Of a DNA stretch of 64,000 nt, positions 8,236 to 17,047 are shown one piece after another. How positions within the stretch are numbered: position 1 is the stretch's first letter; the number at the start of each line of letters is the position of its first letter. The notes under the pieces are model-generated. The model was given only the letters and a program-made list of their open reading frames with translations. It ran no database searches and was not told the DNA's origin. This DNA comes from Streptomyces sp. NBC_01262 (GTDB taxonomy: Bacteria; Actinomycetota; Actinomycetes; Streptomycetales; Streptomycetaceae): assembly GCF_036226365.1 (NCBI RefSeq), contig NZ_CP108462.1:5533501-5597500 (forward strand), written 5' to 3'. Made by a program: the position numbers and the translations under genes.

Positions 8236-8743
8236 GCAGACCGCGCCGGACCTCGGCGTGCTGGACCTGACCGACTCGCGGATCAGCGCCGCCGTCGCGC
8301 TGGTGTGGCGGGAGGCGCGGCTCCTGGACGGCAAGCGGTACGAGGAATGGGACCGTCTCTGGGCCCCCGACGGCCGGTATGTCATCCCCATCGACCCGGA
8401 GACCGAGGACTTCGAGGCGAGCCTCAACATGGTCTACGACAACGACCGCATGCGGCGCATGCGCATCGAGCGGCTGGTCTCCGGTTACTCGATCTCCGCC
8501 GTGGCAGCCGCCCGGACCGTGCGGACGGTGGCCGGATTCGTGGTCGTACGGTCCGAGGAGGAGGCCGTCGAGCTGAACTCCGCCCAGGTGCTGGTCGGGC
8601 ACAAGCGCGGGGAGACCTTTGTGCTCGGCGCCGACCTCACCCACCGGATCGTCTTCGAGGGAGGCGAGCCACGGATCGCCCGCAAGGTGATCCGGCTGAT
8701 CGACTCGCAGGAAGCGGTCAGGGCGACGGGGTTCCTGCTGTGA
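8225..8743 (+). CDS. iacD: IacD-like ring-hydroxylating oxygenase beta subunit
   Basis: 172 residues with the cone-shaped NTF2-like fold of oxygenase beta subunits: ALVWREARLLDGKRYEEWDRLWAPDGRYVIP at the start and HRIVFEGGEPRIARKVIRLID near the end. Beta subunits shape the hexamer and carry no cofactor. The start overlaps the iacC stop by 11 bp, and the stop overlaps the GTG of iacE, so C, D and E are tightly coupled. The partner is IacC. Confidence 0.88.
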   Translation: MLTEQTAPDLGVLDLTDSRISAAVALVWREARLLDGKRYEEWDRLWAPDGRYVIPIDPETEDFEASLNMVYDNDRMRRMRIERLVSGYSISAVAAARTVRTVAGFVVVRSEEEAVELNSAQVLVGHKRGETFVLGADLTHRIVFEGGEPRIARKVIRLIDSQEAVRATGFLL

Positions 8744-9504
8744 GCGGCACCGTCAGCGACGACAGGAACAGGGTCGCCGTGATCACCGGCGCCGCCCGGG
8801 GCGTCGGCCAGGTCATCGCCGTCCGGCTGCACGCCCGTGGCTACCGGGTGGCCCTCGCCGACCTTGACGGCGAGGAGGCGGGCAAAGCCGCCGCCGCGCT
8901 CGACCCGGGAGGCGGGACCGCCGTCGGCCTGGCCATGGACATACGCGAGAAGTCCGCGTTCGAGTGGGTCCGCGACGAGGTCACCGCCCGCTGGGGCCCG
9001 GCGCACGTGCTGGTCAACAACGCCGGGCAGTCCAGGGTCGAGTCCCTGATGGACATCACGCCGGAGAGCTTCGCCGCGGTGGTGCGGACCAACCTCGACG
9101 GAGTCTTCCTCGGCAGCCAGGTCTTCGGGGCCCACTTCGCGGAGCTCGGCCACGGCCGCATCATCAACATGGCCTCCCTCGCCGGGCAGAACGGCGGCAC
9201 GGCCACCGGCGGCCACTACGCGGCGGCCAAGGGCGCAATCCTGACCCTCACCAAGGTGTTCGCACGCGAACTGGCCCCGCGCGGCGTGACCGTGAACGCG
9301 GTGTCGCCGGGTCCGCTCGACCTCCCGGTCACCTACGACCTCATCGGGCAGGAGACGGCGGCGGCATTGAGGAAGAACATCCCGGTCGGCGAGCTGGTCT
9401 CGCCCGAGTTCGTCGCCGACACCGTCGCCCTGCTGGCCGCCGGGCACGCCGGTTCGGTGACCGGCGCCTGCTGGGACGTCAACGGAGGGCTGTACGTACG
9501 ATGA
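8740..9504 (+). CDS. iacE: IacE-like short-chain dehydrogenase/reductase
   Basis: 254 residues, a classical SDR. It has the nucleotide-binding TGAARGVGQ near residue 13, NNAG, a catalytic Ser in NMASLAGQ, and Tyr/Lys in HYAAAKG. In iac pathways IacE works with IacA to convert indole-3-acetate to dioxindole-3-acetate. The GTG start at 8740 overlaps the iacD stop by 4 bp, and the TGA overlaps the ATG of iacF. Function within the pathway is by analogy. Confidence 0.87.
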   Translation: MSGTVSDDRNRVAVITGAARGVGQVIAVRLHARGYRVALADLDGEEAGKAAAALDPGGGTAVGLAMDIREKSAFEWVRDEVTARWGPAHVLVNNAGQSRVESLMDITPESFAAVVRTNLDGVFLGSQVFGAHFAELGHGRIINMASLAGQNGGTATGGHYAAAKGAILTLTKVFARELAPRGVTVNAVSPGPLDLPVTYDLIGQETAAALRKNIPVGELVSPEFVADTVALLAAGHAGSVTGACWDVNGGLYVR

Positions 9505-10460
9505 TCACCGTCCGCGTCACCGGCATCCGCGACGAGACCGACACGGTCAAGTCCTTCCGCCTGGTCCGGTCCGACGGCGCGCCGCTCGGCCCGTTTCCGC
9601 CCGGCGCGCACATCGATGTGACGGGCCCGACCGGAATCACCCGGCAGTACTCGCTGTGCGGTGCGCCGTACGAGACGGACTCCTTCCTCGTGGCGGTCAA
9701 GCGCGAGACCCCGTCGCGCGGCGGCTCCGACGCGCTGCACGACGGCGTACGGGTGGGCAGTGAACTGAGCATCAGCGAGCCGCGCAACCTGTTCGGCCTC
9801 GCGCCGGACGCCGGGGAGCACGTGCTCGTGGGCGCCGGCATCGGCGTCACGCCGCTGCTCAGCATGGCGCACCAACTGCACCGGGAGGGGCGGGACTTCC
9901 GGCTGCACTACTTCGCCGCCTCGCGCGAGCGGGCAGCTTTCGCGGATCTGCTGGAGCGGTCCGGCTTCGCGGAGCGGGTGCGGTTCCACTTCGGAGTGCC
10001 GAGGCACGGACAGCAGGCCGCGCTCGACGAGATCCTGCCCGGTCCGGATCCGGCCCCGGACTCCCGCACGCACGTGTACACCTGCGGCCCGAAGGAGTTC
10101 ATGCAGCGGGTCACCGCCACGGCGACCCGCTCGCTGCCCGAGGACCACGTGCACATGGAGCACTTCCAGGCCCTCGAACCCCCCGGTGAACCCGGAACGG
10201 AATTCGAGCTGGAGCTCGACACCGGCGAAGTGTTCACGGTCCCGGCGGACCGCAGCATCGTCGACGTTCTGGCGGAGAATGGTTTCGAGGTCGACACCTC
10301 CTGCCGGGAGGGAATCTGCGGGACCTGCGTCCTGCCGGTTCTCGAAGGGGAGCCCGACCACCGCGACAACTGCCTCACCCGGAAGGAGAAGGCGGCGAAC
10401 GACCAGATCGCCACCTGTGTGTCCCGGGCCCGCGGCCGGCGCCTCGTCATCGAATTCTGA
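9501..10460 (+). CDS. iacF: IacF-like flavin/[2Fe-2S] oxidoreductase (PDR/VanB type)
   Basis: 319 residues in three parts: an FMN-binding beta barrel (RQYSLCG), an NAD-binding domain (GAGIGVTPLLSM, then CGPKEFM), and a C-terminal plant-type ferredoxin domain with cysteines in CREGICGTC and a distal DNC. This phthalate-dioxygenase-reductase layout passes electrons from NADH to a Rieske oxygenase, here IacC/D. It is coupled to iacE by an ATGA overlap. A gap with a candidate operator separates it from iacG. Confidence 0.9.
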   Translation: MITVRVTGIRDETDTVKSFRLVRSDGAPLGPFPPGAHIDVTGPTGITRQYSLCGAPYETDSFLVAVKRETPSRGGSDALHDGVRVGSELSISEPRNLFGLAPDAGEHVLVGAGIGVTPLLSMAHQLHREGRDFRLHYFAASRERAAFADLLERSGFAERVRFHFGVPRHGQQAALDEILPGPDPAPDSRTHVYTCGPKEFMQRVTATATRSLPEDHVHMEHFQALEPPGEPGTEFELELDTGEVFTVPADRSIVDVLAENGFEVDTSCREGICGTCVLPVLEGEPDHRDNCLTRKEKAANDQIATCVSRARGRRLVIEF

Positions 10461-10480
10461 TGAGGAAATCACCTACGCTC

Positions 10481-10496
10481 AGGGTCTTTTCCTCAG
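10481..10496 (+). promoter_or_regulatory. Candidate operator/promoter region upstream of iacG
   Basis: AGGGTC-TTTT-CCTCAG shares the arrangement of four A/T bases plus CCTCAG with the site upstream of iacA, and it ends 100 bp before the iacG ATG (103 bp for iacA). An overlapping inverted repeat, TGAGGAAA (10461-10468) and TTTCCTCA (10488-10495), begins right after the iacF stop. iacGH may therefore have a second, co-regulated promoter. Confidence 0.4.
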
Positions 10497-10596
10497 AAAG
10501 AGCGAAGTCGCCCGCAATTACCGCGCCGCAGCTTTCTGCCTAATGTCGGAGTGGAAAGCAAGAAGGACGCGGATGCGGAGAACCGAGGAGACAAAA

Positions 10597-11118
10597 ATGA
10601 TGACGACAACCATCAGCCCCGACCGGACGGACTTCCGCGAGGCGATGGCGCATCTGCCGGCGGCCGTCAACATCCTCACCACCGACGGCCCCGGCGGCCG
10701 CATCGGGATGACGGTGAGCGCGGTCTGCTCCGTCACCGACGCACCGCCCACGGTCCTGGTCTGCGTCAACCGGGGCAGTGCGAGCCATGACGTGATCAGC
10801 GGCAACGGCCGGGTGTGCCTCAACGTGCTCGGCGGTCACCACGAGGAACTGGCCCTGCACTTCGCCGGTGCCACCAAGGTGCCGATGCCCGAGCGTTTCG
10901 CCTGGGACATCTGGGACCCCGCAGAGCCGGTCCCGGTCCTGCGCGACGCGCTGGTGAACATCATCGGCACGGTCCGCGACCTCAAGCCCATGGGTTCCCA
11001 CAGCGTGATGTTCGTGGAGGTCGAACGGGTCCGTGTCCGGCACGGCGACAGCCTCGTCTATTTCAACCGGCGGTTCCACCGCCTCGAAACACGGCGGGAG
11101 CCGGGCGACGATGAGTGA
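10597..11118 (+). CDS. iacG: IacG-like flavin reductase
   Basis: 173 residues of the flavin reductase (HpaC-like) family: FREAMAHLPAAVNILTT at the N-terminus, then GRIGMTVSAVCSVTDAPP, the flavin-binding stretch. It reduces free FMN/FAD with NAD(P)H and would feed the monooxygenase IacA. The ATG at 10597 has GAGGAG 6 bp upstream; a second ATG follows directly. The frame stays open far upstream, inside iacF, but that part does not match the family. It overlaps iacH by 8 bp. Confidence 0.87.
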   Translation: MMTTTISPDRTDFREAMAHLPAAVNILTTDGPGGRIGMTVSAVCSVTDAPPTVLVCVNRGSASHDVISGNGRVCLNVLGGHHEELALHFAGATKVPMPERFAWDIWDPAEPVPVLRDALVNIIGTVRDLKPMGSHSVMFVEVERVRVRHGDSLVYFNRRFHRLETRREPGDDE

Positions 11119-12352
11119 CCTGCGCCTTGCCCGTGATGCCCGCCCCAGCGAGGTCGTCACCGCCGCGCTGGAGCGCCTGGACGCCACGGAACCGGACCTC
11201 AGGGCCTGGGTCCGGGTCGACCGGGATGGCGCCCTGAGCACGGCCAGGGAGCTGGACGACCGTCCGGCGGACGGCCTGCCGCTGCGCGGTGTCCCATTCG
11301 GGGTGAAGGACATCATCGACGTACGTGGCACTGCGACCGAGTGCGGGTCGCGGCTGCGCCGGGGCCGGATCGCCGGGGCGGACGCGTGGGTGGTCGCCCG
11401 GCTCAGGCGGGCGGGCGCGATTCCGCTCGGCAAGACGGTGACCACGGAGTTCGCCTACTTCTCCCCGGGGCCCACGCGCAATCCCCATGACCTGACGCGC
11501 ACCCCCGGCGGTTCGTCGAGCGGGTCGGCCGCAGCCGTCGCGGCGGGCGTGGTGCCGCTCGCACTCGGCAGCCAGACCGCGGGCTCGCTCACCCGCCCGG
11601 CGGCCTTCTGCGGCGTCGCCGGCTTTGTGGCGCCGGTGGGCTCATGGCCCACCACGGGCATCGCCGGCCTGAGTCACAGCCTCGACTCGGTCGGTCTGAT
11701 CACCCCCACGGTCGCGGACCTCCGGGTCGTCCACGCGGTCCTCTCCGACGCCGCCCTTGCCGGTACGGCGCCGTCCGGCCGCCCCCGGCTCCGCGTCTGG
11801 ACGGCGACCGAACTCGGCCACATCGACGCCTCGATGCGTACGGCCGTGGCCCGGGCCGCCGAGGACGCCGACACCGAACCCCTCGGCTGGGCCGTGCGTA
11901 CCCCCGGCCTGGTCGAGGCGCACACCACCGTCATGGCCTACGAGGCCGCCCGGTGCCTGGCCGCGGAGGCCGGGCACCCCGAGCAGCTCAGCGAGCCGCT
12001 CAACGAACTGCTCGCCAGAGGGCGCAGCACCACGGACGCCGACTATTGCGCGGCCCTGTCCGTGGCCGCCCGCGCCCGCGCCGACATCCTGGCGATCCTG
12101 ACCTACGCCGACGCGATCCTGGGCCCGGCCGCCCTCGGTCCCGCACCGCACGGTCTCGCGGCCACCGGAACCCCGGTGCTCAGCCGACCCTGGCAGCTCC
12201 TCGGCCTCCCGGTGGTCACGGTGCCCGGATACACCGACGACGAGGGCATGCCGCTCGGCCTGCAGCTGATCGGCCACCCCGACCGCGTGGACCGGCTCTT
12301 CGCCGTCGCAGAGCGGCTCGAACGCCGGGCGCGGCAGGCGCCAGCGCTGTGA
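11111..12352 (+). CDS. iacH: IacH-like amidase
   Basis: 413 residues of the amidase-signature family. The catalytic Ser-cisSer-Lys elements are visible: Lys in FGVKDII, and GGSSSGSAAAVAAG followed by QTAGSLTRPA. The last motif usually reads GGS at the oxyanion end, so TAGS is a mild deviation. IacH lies in known iac clusters, where it is thought to hydrolyse an amide or ring-opened intermediate, or indole-acetamide. Its start overlaps iacG. It is the last gene of the iac series; no iacI or MarR-type iacR is seen nearby. Confidence 0.85.
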   Translation: MSDLRLARDARPSEVVTAALERLDATEPDLRAWVRVDRDGALSTARELDDRPADGLPLRGVPFGVKDIIDVRGTATECGSRLRRGRIAGADAWVVARLRRAGAIPLGKTVTTEFAYFSPGPTRNPHDLTRTPGGSSSGSAAAVAAGVVPLALGSQTAGSLTRPAAFCGVAGFVAPVGSWPTTGIAGLSHSLDSVGLITPTVADLRVVHAVLSDAALAGTAPSGRPRLRVWTATELGHIDASMRTAVARAAEDADTEPLGWAVRTPGLVEAHTTVMAYEAARCLAAEAGHPEQLSEPLNELLARGRSTTDADYCAALSVAARARADILAILTYADAILGPAALGPAPHGLAATGTPVLSRPWQLLGLPVVTVPGYTDDEGMPLGLQLIGHPDRVDRLFAVAERLERRARQAPAL

Positions 12353-12470
12353 AAACCACCAACGGCGCCGGGCGCGGTGTTGCCAGTGGCGGAACTGACG
12401 CAGGTCGAGCCGATCCGCCCGAGTCGCTGGCTGCCGGCGCCGCATCAGGGGCCCGGGCCCAGGCCGCAAT

Positions 12471-12486
12471 TGAGTACTCGTACTCA
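12471..12486. promoter_or_regulatory. 16-bp TetR-type palindrome
   Basis: TGAGTAC-TC-GTACTCA has perfect 7-bp arms around two bases. It lies 119 bp after iacH and 125 bp before the subtilase start. The form is typical of TetR-family operators. The cognate regulator is not identified, and no gene is seen on the other strand here. Confidence 0.4.
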
Positions 12487-12610
12487 TGATCTCGTTCCCG
12501 CCCTTGCCCATGCTGGACGCAATGAGGCCGCGGGTGACCACTGTTGGGGCCGCAGATGCTTGCGCAATCGCGCGGGGCTCCCGGTACGGGGCCCGATTTC
12601 AGGGGGAAAG

Positions 12611-15600
12611 ATGCACGTACGTAGGCATGCGAAGAGGGCGCGCTCGGCAGCGGTCGCGACCGTCGTCGCCGCCGCGCTGACCGCGGGGGCGGTCGCTCCG
12701 GCCACAGCCGAATCGGGACAGCCGGGACAGCGGGAACAGAGCGCCCCGGGGCTGCAGGTCACCGACCTGGAGGAGGGCGGCGCGGCACGCGGCACGGTCC
12801 GGGTCACGCTCGTTACCGGCGACAAGGTCGCGGTGAACGCCAGGGGTGAGGCCGTCGGCATCGACCCCGCTGCGGGCCGGGAGCGAATACCTGTGCAGGT
12901 GAAGCGAGTCGGCGGCCATGTCTACGTGGTGCCGCTCGACGCCGCCCGCCTCATCGGCGAAGGCACCGTCGACCGTCGGCTGTTCGACGTCACGACGCTG
13001 AGCAGACCGGAGTATGTCGACGCGGCCCGGGACGGCCTCGGCCTCATCGTCACCTACAAGGGCACCCGGCCCGCCGCCAGGGCGCAGGTGCACGCGGCCG
13101 GCGACACCGAGGTCGTCCGCACCTTCAAGCGGATCAACGCCGAGGCCGTCACCGCCCCCGAGCGGGACACCGGCAGGGTGTGGGACGCCGTCACCAGCGC
13201 CCCGCAGGGTGGCAGCGCCTCCCGCGAGGCCGCGCCGGGGATCCGCAAGGTGTGGCTGGACGGCATCAACAAGGCAACCCTGGACAAGAGCGTGCCGCAG
13301 ATCGGCGCGCCCGCGGCCTGGGCCGCCGGGTACGACGGGAAGGGCGTCAAGGTCGCGGTGCTGGACAGCGGGGTCGACCAGACCCACCCGGACCTGGCCG
13401 GCCAGGAGATCGCGGAGAAGAACTTCTCCGACGCCGCCACCATGGCCGACAAGGTCGGTCACGGCACCCACGTCGCGTCGACCATCGCCGGTACCGGCGC
13501 CAAGTACAGGGGCGTCGCCACCGGCGCGCGCATCCTCGACGGCAAGGTCCTGAACGACGTGGGCGAAGGCGAGGACTCCGGCATCATCGCGGCCATGGAG
13601 TGGGCCGTGGCGGAAGGCGCCAGAGTCGTCAACCTGAGCCTCGGCAGCACGGACACCCCCGGCATCGACCCGGTCGAGGAGACGGTCAACCGGCTCTCCG
13701 CCGAGAAGGGCACCCTCTTCGTCGTCGCGGCGGGCAACGAGGGCGAAGCCGGTGCTTCCACCGTCGATTCGCCGGGCAGCGCGGACGCCGCCCTCACCGT
13801 CGGCGCCGTCGACAAGAGCGACGAACTCGCCGAGTTCTCCTCCCGCGGCCCGCGGGTCGGCGACGGGGCGATCAAACCGGACCTGACCGCCCCCGGCGTC
13901 GACATCACCGCCGCCTCCGCCCCCGGCAGCCTGATCGCCGCCGAGGATCCGTCGCCCGCGCCCGGGTACGTCACCATTTCGGGCACCTCGATGGCCACCC
14001 CGCATGTCGCCGGGGCCGCCGCCATCCTGGCCCAGGAGCACCCGGACTGGAGCGGCGACCGCCTCAAGGCCGCGCTGACCGCCTCCACCGTGCCGGGCGC
14101 CTACACCGTCTTCGAGCAGGGCTCGGGCAGGGTCGACGTGGCCGCCGCGATCAAGCAGACCGTCATCGCCGACGCCACGGCGCTCAACTTCGGCACCCAG
14201 CTCTGGCCGCACACCGACGACCAGCCGGTCCGCAGGACCCTCACGTACCGCAACCTCGGCGCTCAGGACATCACCCTCGACCTGACCGCCACGTTCAAGG
14301 GCCCGGACGGCCGGGCGGCCCCGGCGGGCCTGTTCACCCTGGACAGGACGCGCCTGACCATCCCGGCCGGCGGCGCCGCCGAGGCCACGGCCACCGTGAA
14401 CACCAAGCTGGGCACCCTCGACGGCTCGTACAGCGGCTACGTGGTGGCGACCGGCGGCGGCCAGAGCGTCCGTACGCCGGCGGCCACAGAGCGCGAGGTC
14501 CAGTCGTACACGCTGACCGTCAAGCACCTCGGCCGCGATGGCAAGCCGACCGCGAAGTACGAGACCGCCCTCGGCGGCCTGACCGGCCTGGCCGCCGGCA
14601 CGGGCCAGTGGATCCACGACGACAGCGGCACGGTCACCCTGCGGGTTCCCAAGGGCCGCTACGCGCTCGACAGCAGCCTCTACGCCGGCTCCGCCGAGAA
14701 CGTCACAGGCCTGGACTGGATCGTCCGGCCCAACCTCTCGATCAGCAAGAACACGACCGTGACCGTCGACGCGCGCACGGCCAAGGCGGTCTCCGTGACC
14801 GTTCCGGACAGCAGGGCCACCGAGCGGTTCGCCGAGACGCAGTACCAGCTCGACGTCGGCGGCAACAGCGTGGCCAACTACTGGCGGCTGACGGGGTTCA
14901 AGATCCTGCGCGTCGCTCATCTCGGCCCGCAGGCAAAGGCCGGTGAGCTGCACCAGCAGTTCATGAGCACCTGGGCCCACGGCTCGACCGAGTACAACCT
15001 CGCCTACGGCTCCAGCGCGAGGACCCTCGCCACCGGCTTCACCAAGCACGCCAAGGCCGGCGAACTCGCCAAGGTGTCCGTGAGACTCGGCTCATCGGCC
15101 GGGAACAAGCGTGGCACGCTGATCTTCATGCCCGTGACCGCCGGGGACGTCATCGGCTACGGGTGGGCCGCCGAGGTCAAGCTGCCGGCCACCCGCACCG
15201 TGTACCTCTCCACCACCGGCGTGAAGTGGTCCACCGCGTTCTCCCAGATCTCTCCCACGGCCGCGCCCGACTCGGAACCCGAGGCCAGCTACTGGCGCGA
15301 CGACCAGAAGTTCAAGGCCGGACGGACCTACAAGCGCAGCTTCAACGTCGGTGTCTTCGGCCCCAAGGTCGGCGGCCGGTACGGCCTCTACCGGGACGGT
15401 GACCAGATCTGGGCCATCCTCCCGCTGCTCGCCGACGGAGCGTCGAACACGGGTATCTCGGCCCCGTACGACAGGGCGACCACAACGCTGTTCCGCAACG
15501 GTGTCAAGGTGGGCACAGTGCCGAACGCGGCGGATGAATCAGCCCAGTTCACCGTCCCGGGCGGCAAGGCCGACTACCGGCTCTCCACCTCGCTGACCCG

Positions 15601-15982
15601 CAGCAAGGTCGCGACCGTGTCCACCAAGGTCTCCGCCACCTGGACGTTCTCATCCAAGAAGGCGAGCACGTCCGCCAGGCTCCCCGCCTCGGTCGTCCGC
15701 TTCACCCCGGCGCTGAGCGCCACCAGCACCTCCAGGGCCGGGGCGACCACCACGGTTCCGGTCACGGTCCAGGGCGCGGGCGCCGGCGGCAACCTGAAGT
15801 CGCTGACGGTGTACGTCTCCTTCGACGGCGGGGCGCACTGGAAGAAGCTCACCGTCAGGAGCGGGAAGGTGAAGGTGAAGAACCCCAAGGCCGGCAAGGG
15901 TGTGTCCTTCAAGGCCAAGGTCACGGACAAGAAGGGCAACACCCTGACCCAGACCATCGTCAACGCCTACCGGACGAAGTAG
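12611..15982 (+). CDS. Secreted S8 family serine peptidase (subtilase)
   Basis: 1123 residues. A Sec signal peptide (basic start, hydrophobic AAVATVVAAALTAGAVA, cleavage after ATA near residue 33) is followed by a propeptide-like region and a subtilisin domain. The catalytic triad is Asp252 (VAVLDSGVD), His284 (GHGTHVAS) and Ser460 (GTSMATPHVAG). About 600 C-terminal residues consist of beta-sandwich-like segments and end in a lysine-rich stretch that may aid surface binding. This layout is common for large extracellular Streptomyces proteases. The ATG was chosen because AGGGGGAAAG sits just before it and the signal peptide starts there; the frame is open further upstream. Confidence 0.92.
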   Translation: MHVRRHAKRARSAAVATVVAAALTAGAVAPATAESGQPGQREQSAPGLQVTDLEEGGAARGTVRVTLVTGDKVAVNARGEAVGIDPAAGRERIPVQVKRVGGHVYVVPLDAARLIGEGTVDRRLFDVTTLSRPEYVDAARDGLGLIVTYKGTRPAARAQVHAAGDTEVVRTFKRINAEAVTAPERDTGRVWDAVTSAPQGGSASREAAPGIRKVWLDGINKATLDKSVPQIGAPAAWAAGYDGKGVKVAVLDSGVDQTHPDLAGQEIAEKNFSDAATMADKVGHGTHVASTIAGTGAKYRGVATGARILDGKVLNDVGEGEDSGIIAAMEWAVAEGARVVNLSLGSTDTPGIDPVEETVNRLSAEKGTLFVVAAGNEGEAGASTVDSPGSADAALTVGAVDKSDELAEFSSRGPRVGDGAIKPDLTAPGVDITAASAPGSLIAAEDPSPAPGYVTISGTSMATPHVAGAAAILAQEHPDWSGDRLKAALTASTVPGAYTVFEQGSGRVDVAAAIKQTVIADATALNFGTQLWPHTDDQPVRRTLTYRNLGAQDITLDLTATFKGPDGRAAPAGLFTLDRTRLTIPAGGAAEATATVNTKLGTLDGSYSGYVVATGGGQSVRTPAATEREVQSYTLTVKHLGRDGKPTAKYETALGGLTGLAAGTGQWIHDDSGTVTLRVPKGRYALDSSLYAGSAENVTGLDWIVRPNLSISKNTTVTVDARTAKAVSVTVPDSRATERFAETQYQLDVGGNSVANYWRLTGFKILRVAHLGPQAKAGELHQQFMSTWAHGSTEYNLAYGSSARTLATGFTKHAKAGELAKVSVRLGSSAGNKRGTLIFMPVTAGDVIGYGWAAEVKLPATRTVYLSTTGVKWSTAFSQISPTAAPDSEPEASYWRDDQKFKAGRTYKRSFNVGVFGPKVGGRYGLYRDGDQIWAILPLLADGASNTGISAPYDRATTTLFRNGVKVGTVPNAADESAQFTVPGGKADYRLSTSLTRSKVATVSTKVSATWTFSSKKASTSARLPASVVRFTPALSATSTSRAGATTTVPVTVQGAGAGGNLKSLTVYVSFDGGAHWKKLTVRSGKVKVKNPKAGKGVSFKAKVTDKKGNTLTQTIVNAYRTK

Positions 15983-16003
15983 GCGGACGTGGGCCAGGCG
16001 CGT

Positions 16004-17047
16004 TCAGCCCGGCGGCTGGTCGCTGAATCGTAGGTCTGTCTCCGCCAGCGGTGCGCCGGCGGAGACATCCGGCCGGGGGAGTGCGATGGGCGGGTCGGCG
16101 CCGACGCGCTCGCAGGTGAGCGCGGAGACCAGGATCGCGTCGTCGACGGCGGCGGCGAGGACGGCGGGCGAGGAGCGCGCGAGGAGTTCGGGGGTGTGCA
16201 GGCCGTGCCGCAGCAGGGCGCCGAGCAGCGCCGAGGTGAAGGCGTCCCCGGCTCCTACGGTGTCCGCCACCGCGGCCTTGCGGCCGGGGCGGCTCATCCT
16301 TGCCGCGTCTGCTTGGAACGTGTGTGCGCCGTGGGGGCCGTCCGTGATGACGACGAGCAGGGCGCCGAGTTCGAGCCAGCGGGCGCCGACCTGCTCGATG
16401 TCGGCGGCGGGGTAGAGCCACTCGACGTCCTCGCGGCTGGCCTTGACGAGGTGTGCGGCGCCGACGCCGCGCTCGACGGCCTCTCGGGCGCGTGCCGGAT
16501 CCCGCAGCAGCACGGGCCGGACGTTGGGGTCGTAGCTGATGAGGGTCCGGCCGCGTTGCCGCATCTCGCGTACGGCGGCGTGGATGTGCTCGTCCCCCGG
16601 CGGTGTCCAGGAGGCGAGCGAGCCGAAGTGGAGGATGGCGGTGTCCGCGGGGACGAGGGCTGCCTCGGCGGCGGTCCACTGCCAGTCGGCGGTGCCGTTG
16701 AAGTAGAAGTCGTAACTGGCCTGCGCATCGGCGTCCATGGAGACGACCGCCAGGGTGGTCGGCTCGGGCGCGTGCGGGGCGCAGGTCAGATCGATCCCCT
16801 CGGCGGTGGCGTGGGCGCGCAGGATCCGGCCGAACGCGTTGTCCGCCAGTCGCGCCATCAGCGATGTCCGGTGTCCCAGCCGGGCCAGGCCGATGGCGAC
16901 ATTGAACGGACTGCCGCCGGGCTGGGCCCGGAAGCCACCGGGGTCGCCGTGCGGGACCAGGTCGATGAGGGCTTCCCCGATGACGGTGACCGGGAACGGG
17001 TCTGCCCGGGGGGTGGGGGCCGGGGTGGGTTCAGCGGGTTCGGTCAT
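16004..17047 (-). CDS. PfkB family sugar kinase (fructokinase/ribokinase-like)
   Basis: 347 residues. The PfkB fold is shown by VIGEALIDLVPHG near the N-terminus, the sugar-binding GGSPFNVAIGLARLG, and the C-terminal signature DTVGAGDAFTSALLGALL with the catalytic Asp. It likely phosphorylates a ketose or ribose brought in by the adjacent ABC importer; fructose is favoured by resemblance of the locus to frcBCAK of Sinorhizobium. The start at 17047 has GGGGAA at good spacing; an ATG five codons upstream has its purine run too close. It overlaps the LacI 3' end by 17 bp and is likely cotranscribed with it. Confidence 0.88.
   Translation of the reverse strand: MTEPAEPTPAPTPRADPFPVTVIGEALIDLVPHGDPGGFRAQPGGSPFNVAIGLARLGHRTSLMARLADNAFGRILRAHATAEGIDLTCAPHAPEPTTLAVVSMDADAQASYDFYFNGTADWQWTAAEAALVPADTAILHFGSLASWTPPGDEHIHAAVREMRQRGRTLISYDPNVRPVLLRDPARAREAVERGVGAAHLVKASREDVEWLYPAADIEQVGARWLELGALLVVITDGPHGAHTFQADAARMSRPGRKAAVADTVGAGDAFTSALLGALLRHGLHTPELLARSSPAVLAAAVDDAILVSALTCERVGADPPIALPRPDVSAGAPLAETDLRFSDQPPG

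Noticed and set aside
6605..12352. Alternative reading of the Rieske cluster as steroid or phthalate catabolism
   Set aside because: The small IacB-like protein and the flavin monooxygenase/reductase plus amidase order fit iac; no ring-cleavage or CoA-ligase genes of those pathways are present.
12599..15049. 816-codon minus-strand frame opposite the subtilase
   Set aside because: The plus-strand protein has a full catalytic triad and signal peptide; the antisense frame is a GC-bias artefact.
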